Shown here: one piece after another, positions 62,017 through 64,000 of the stretch
How positions within the stretch are numbered: position 1 is the first letter of the stretch
Layout: each line of letters starts with the position of its first letter
Program-made: the position numbers and the translations under genes
The notes under the pieces: generated by a model
The model's database searches: none
Seen by the model: only the letters and a program-made list of their open reading frames with translations
What the model was told of the DNA's origin: nothing
Assembly: GCF_033558715.1 (NCBI RefSeq)
Contig: NZ_CP114606.1
Span: 372,001 to 436,000, forward strand
Source of the DNA: Acinetobacter sp. YWS30-1
Lineage (GTDB): Bacteria > Pseudomonadota > Gammaproteobacteria > Pseudomonadales > Moraxellaceae
Direction of reading: 5' to 3'
DNA length: 64,000 nt

Positions 62017-64000
62017 TTAAAATTTATAGTTCAGGGTTAAAGCTGCTGAACGTGGTTGGCCTAAGATCACACGGCCACCTCCATTATTCAGCGTGCTGAT
62101 GTACTCTTTATCTGCCAGATTATAAACATTCAGGTTTAAGGAAGTTTGGTCATTAAAGGTATAACCGGCCATAGCATCAAATACCACATAGCTTGGAATA
62201 CTTGGCATATTCGCTGCTGCAGTACTATCGGTAATCACACGTTTTTGCTCATCTACATAACGTGCGCCCAAGCCCAGTTTTAAACCGGCAATGTTATAGG
62301 TCGTCCATAAAGAAGCGGTCCATTCAGGTGACCAACGTACACTATTGGTCTGGGTCACTACGCCCGTGTTGGAATTGACACTGAACTGGTCTTTTTGCTC
62401 GGTTTTCATATGGGCAACACCTGCTGAAATATTCCAGGCATCAGTAATTTTACCGACAGCACCCAATTCGATTCCTTTAACTGTAGTTTTACCTTCCTGA
62501 ACAGACTCGCGGGTAATTGGATCTTGGGTAAACTGGTTTTCATTTTCGGTGTAGTATGCCGCAGCATTTAAAGCCAGATCACCCTCTAGCAGATCCCATT
62601 TGGTGCCAATTTCATAATGATGAGTTTCTTGAGGGTCTGCGGCTGAGCTGTTTATTCCTGTGGATGAAAGGCTAAAGTTACTGCTACCCGGTGGTGTCAG
62701 GGATTTGGCATAAGATGCATAGACACTGCTGTAGGCGGTTGGCTTATATAAACCACCGAGCTTCCAGCTGAATAAAGTGTCATGGGCTTTTAAATCTGTT
62801 TTGGTTTCAGTCACTGCTAGTGTCGTACTGTCGGTTGAGTAACCCAGCGCATCGTAATTAGTATCGTAATAATCGACACGGACGCCACCATTAAGTTGAA
62901 AACGTTCGCCAAACTTGAGCGTATCGAAAAGATAAGCAGCCGCCGTTTGGGTTTCACCATCCGAATAAGCGCCCGTATACACAGGATCAGGCAGATTCTG
63001 GTGACGGTCAGGATGATATAGATTCGCGGGTGGTGTGGTGTTGCTTGGCTGTCCCGGCATTTGTGTGGCCAGTGTTCTGGAATGTTGCTGCTCTTTTAAT
63101 AGTTCTACACCAGCGACCAGATCATGCTCCACTGAACCGGTTTTGACATTCCAGTTCACCGTGCTCTGATTAGCCAGAATTTTATTTTCCTGATCGACAC
63201 CCTGGCGTGAACGGCTTACTGTCCAGTCTTGAGGATTGGTAGAGTCATTTCTTGAAAGGCTATTAATCCCCGTCAAAGTACGCTGCATATGGGTATTACC
63301 CAGACGGGTAATATTGGTAAATTTCAGATTTTCAGCCCAGTCACTTTCGATTTTTGCTGTATACATGTCAGCATCAACATCTTCATGGTCATCGGTATGG
63401 CCATAATAATTTTCACGGTCTACTTTAGGTGCACTGGCAATCAGTGGGTCAGCATTCCAGAAACCTTTCATGCCAATCGTTGGAATACCGCCATCCGGAA
63501 TGTTACGTTGGCGGATATGCTGGGAATAAAGATACAGGCGAGTATCACTATCCAGACCAAAGGCGATAGAAGGGGCAACAGCCCAGCCTTGATTCTGGAT
63601 AAAGTCGCGGCCTTCTACACCGCCATCTTGACCCATTGCATTTAAACGGACAGCAACGCTGTCATTGATCGCCTGATTAATGTCAGTGGCAAGACGCGTA
63701 TGTTCAGCCGTATTGTAGGTGGCAGAGACTTCACGACTGTTTTCCAAATGAGGCAATTTGCTGACCAGATTCACATAACCAGACGCCGTACCACGCCCAC
63801 CTTCGGCACCCGCAGGGCCTTTTACGACTTCCACCTGTTCCAGGTTAAACACATCACGACTTACAGCGCCGAGGTCACGAATGCCATCCAGATAGGTGGA
63901 GCTTTGAGTTGAAAAGCCGCGCATCTGGAAGGCATCGCCAGCACTGGTATTCCCATTCTCACCGAGTTGTAGGGTAATTCCTGGCGTATTACGTAAGGCT
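62017..64000 (-). CDS. TonB-dependent siderophore receptor (N-terminus missing)
   Basis: The frame runs off the right edge: codons upstream of the ATG at 63924 continue ALRNTPGITLQLGENGNTSA, which is a plug domain, so the signal peptide and TonB box lie outside the window. The plug continues GFSTQSSTYLDGIRDLGAVS, and the barrel ends LTLNYKF. It resembles the Fiu/PiuA group, as does the other receptor at 57513, and heads the piuC-oxidase operon 80 bases away. Confidence 0.92.
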   Translation of the reverse strand, partial: ALRNTPGITLQLGENGNTSAGDAFQMRGFSTQSSTYLDGIRDLGAVSRDVFNLEQVEVVKGPAGAEGGRGTASGYVNLVSKLPHLENSREVSATYNTAEHTRLATDINQAINDSVAVRLNAMGQDGGVEGRDFIQNQGWAVAPSIAFGLDSDTRLYLYSQHIRQRNIPDGGIPTIGMKGFWNADPLIASAPKVDRENYYGHTDDHEDVDADMYTAKIESDWAENLKFTNITRLGNTHMQRTLTGINSLSRNDSTNPQDWTVSRSRQGVDQENKILANQSTVNWNVKTGSVEHDLVAGVELLKEQQHSRTLATQMPGQPSNTTPPANLYHPDRHQNLPDPVYTGAYSDGETQTAAAYLFDTLKFGERFQLNGGVRVDYYDTNYDALGYSTDSTTLAVTETKTDLKAHDTLFSWKLGGLYKPTAYSSVYASYAKSLTPPGSSNFSLSSTGINSSAADPQETHHYEIGTKWDLLEGDLALNAAAYYTENENQFTQDPITRESVQEGKTTVKGIELGAVGKITDAWNISAGVAHMKTEQKDQFSVNSNTGVVTQTNSVRWSPEWTASLWTTYNIAGLKLGLGARYVDEQKRVITDSTAAANMPSIPSYVVFDAMAGYTFNDQTSLNLNVYNLADKEYISTLNNGGGRVILGQPRSAALTLNYKF

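Overview
The window is chromosomal DNA from a gammaproteobacterium, almost certainly an Acinetobacter (Moraxellaceae). The evidence is the moderate to low G+C, the housekeeping proteins (IF-1, TopA, LeuA/B/C/D, MetX/MetW, Lgt, the L28/L33 pair), and typical Acinetobacter gene neighbourhoods. There is no rRNA, tRNA, CRISPR array, prophage or intact insertion sequence that I can see. Both ends cut genes: a HAD phosphatase on the left and a TonB-dependent receptor on the right.

Layout. 1-4.5 kb: HAD hydrolase end, DUF2789 protein, ovothiol synthase OvoA, a LysR regulator and a small DUF2061 membrane protein. 4.8-8.7 kb: leuC-leuD-(lipoprotein)-leuB. 8.7-10.1 kb: two paralogous small lipoproteins and infA. 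10.3-17.5 kb: an AraC-type regulator, then on the minus strand asd, a FimV-like pilus/polarity protein split into two genes, an asparaginase and truA. 17.7-22.9 kb: an EEP-family phosphoesterase, a GNAT, a lipid A-type acyltransferase, the ABC-F protein Uup, and SlyX. 23.1-25.1 kb: two tandem paralogous proteins with an apparent PIN/NYN-type nuclease fold and winged-helix domains; the second carries a perfect in-frame 9-bp minisatellite of 15 copies. 25.2-35.1 kb: topA and its neighbours, a metzincin-like membrane-anchored protein, an HdeD-like protein, glycerate kinase, a UvrD/Rep-type helicase, an RRM protein, and two conserved unknowns.

35.3-43 kb: KefB/YbaL-type antiporter, rpmG-rpmB, a coniferyl-aldehyde-type dehydrogenase facing a TetR regulator, purU, then tonB-exbB-exbD. 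43-50 kb: msrA, a META-domain lipoprotein, a DUF4105 protein, folA, thyA, a lipocalin, a CHAP/NlpC-like cysteine amidase candidate, two overlapping paralogous small membrane proteins, and lgt. 50-57 kb: NRDE/TANGO2 protein, AEC transporter, rdgB, a tightly coupled metX-metW-Sel1 cluster, and leuA. 57.5-64 kb: an iron-uptake region with two TonB-dependent siderophore receptors, a PiuC/YbiX dioxygenase and an FMN-dependent 2-hydroxy-acid oxidase. The TonB-ExbB-ExbD complex encoded at 41-43 kb would energise these receptors, and a Fur-like box precedes one of them.

The items most worth following up are: the PIN/NYN-like paralogue pair with its VET minisatellite; the zincin with an Asp in place of the third His ligand; the FimV split at its membrane segment; the receptor-PiuC-flavin oxidase operon; and dispersed hairpin-forming intergenic repeats. 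All functions are read from sequence motifs and memory of families. No database search was run.
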